A stretch of 22,278 nt of DNA from a virus, in IMG/VR virus record IMGVR_UViG_3300045933_000037, positions 1 to 22,278 of that record. One strand, given 5' to 3'. Position numbers and translations under genes: made by a program. The notes beneath the pieces are model-generated. The model made no database searches, was not told where the DNA came from, and was given only the letters and a program-made list of their open reading frames with translations. Positions 22,094 through 22,278 of this stretch are shown one piece after another. Position 1 is the first letter of the stretch; each line of letters starts with the position of its first letter.

Positions 22094-22278
22094 GTGTTCG
22101 GAGACCGTTCAACGCGCCTCCTTCTTGTCCTCACGCTGGGGATCGTGCTCGGCTTCGTAGCCGGGTTCGTCCTCTGGCTCACCGTGAGTCCCATCCCGGC
22201 CGACGCACAGGGCGTCGGATTCTTCGGCACCTCTGCGACCGGAAGCCGGACCAATTGCGACGCCATTACCTCGCCCGT
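22094..22278 (+). CDS. Exported or membrane-anchored protein, 3' end outside the window
   Basis: Starts at GTG 22094 with a strong AAAGGAGG ribosome binding site (22081-22088). The first 61 residues contain a basic N-region (GDRSTRLL), a hydrophobic core (LVLTLGIVLGFVAGFVLWL) and a signal-peptidase-like PADAQG near residue 39, followed by GVGFFGTSATGSRTNCDAIT. It is the second Sec-type protein beside the capsid gene. The function is unknown and the frame is still open at the window edge. Confidence 0.7.
   Translation, partial: MFGDRSTRLLLVLTLGIVLGFVAGFVLWLTVSPIPADAQGVGFFGTSATGSRTNCDAITSP

Overview
The window is a densely packed, GC-rich segment of a tailed bacteriophage genome (Caudoviricetes-type), or a prophage of one. 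The evidence is a large terminase subunit, a portal-like protein, a scaffold-like protein and a major capsid protein in rightward order, a leftward early-type operon of small phage proteins, and more than twenty 4-base start/stop overlaps (ATGA or GTGA). No tRNA, rRNA, integrase, CRISPR array or insertion sequence was seen. The host is probably a high-GC bacterium with a Gram-negative, polysaccharide-coated envelope, because the phage carries nonulosonic (sialic-type) acid genes and an O-antigen ligase/polymerase-like gene. Host identity is inference.

Layout. 1-476: no convincing gene; an imperfect 24-base direct repeat and a run of hairpins. 477-7706, leftward: one long operon from a near-consensus promoter (TTGACA-17-GATACT, 7728-7756). 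In transcription order it encodes a 64-aa protein, an Ala-rich repeat protein, a NeuB-type synthase fused to a cupin, a 62-aa protein, a NeuA-type CMP-sugar synthetase, a one-helix membrane protein, small and zinc-binding proteins, a frameshifted nuclease-like gene, DUF4406-like and DUF1599-like proteins, a metallophosphoesterase interrupted by an intein, and three small proteins. 7707-7791: divergent control region. 7792-15947, rightward: Cro/CI-like regulator, a 2-oxoglutarate/Fe(II) oxygenase-like protein, a possible recombination protein, several micro-proteins, terminase, further small genes and portal. 15937-17595, leftward: a 'moron' block inside the structural module, with its own promoter (TTGTCA-17-TATATT), an HNH endonuclease, a Fis-type HTH protein, two small proteins and a methyltransferase. 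17772-22278, rightward: two small virion-type proteins, scaffold-like protein, an exported protein, the O-antigen ligase-like membrane protein, major capsid protein, and the start of another exported protein.

The most unusual biology is a dispersed surface-glycan module. NeuB-cupin and NeuA could make and activate a nonulosonic acid, and the ligase/polymerase, placed between scaffold and capsid genes, could act on host O-antigen. The oxygenase and methyltransferase might decorate the sugar. Receptor masking or superinfection exclusion would be a reasonable purpose, but that is inference. Other points of note are an intein in the catalytic motif of a phosphoesterase, a terminase whose nuclease residues are altered, a duplicated cassette boundary before the portal gene, and a roughly 94-base candidate structured RNA just after the terminase gene.
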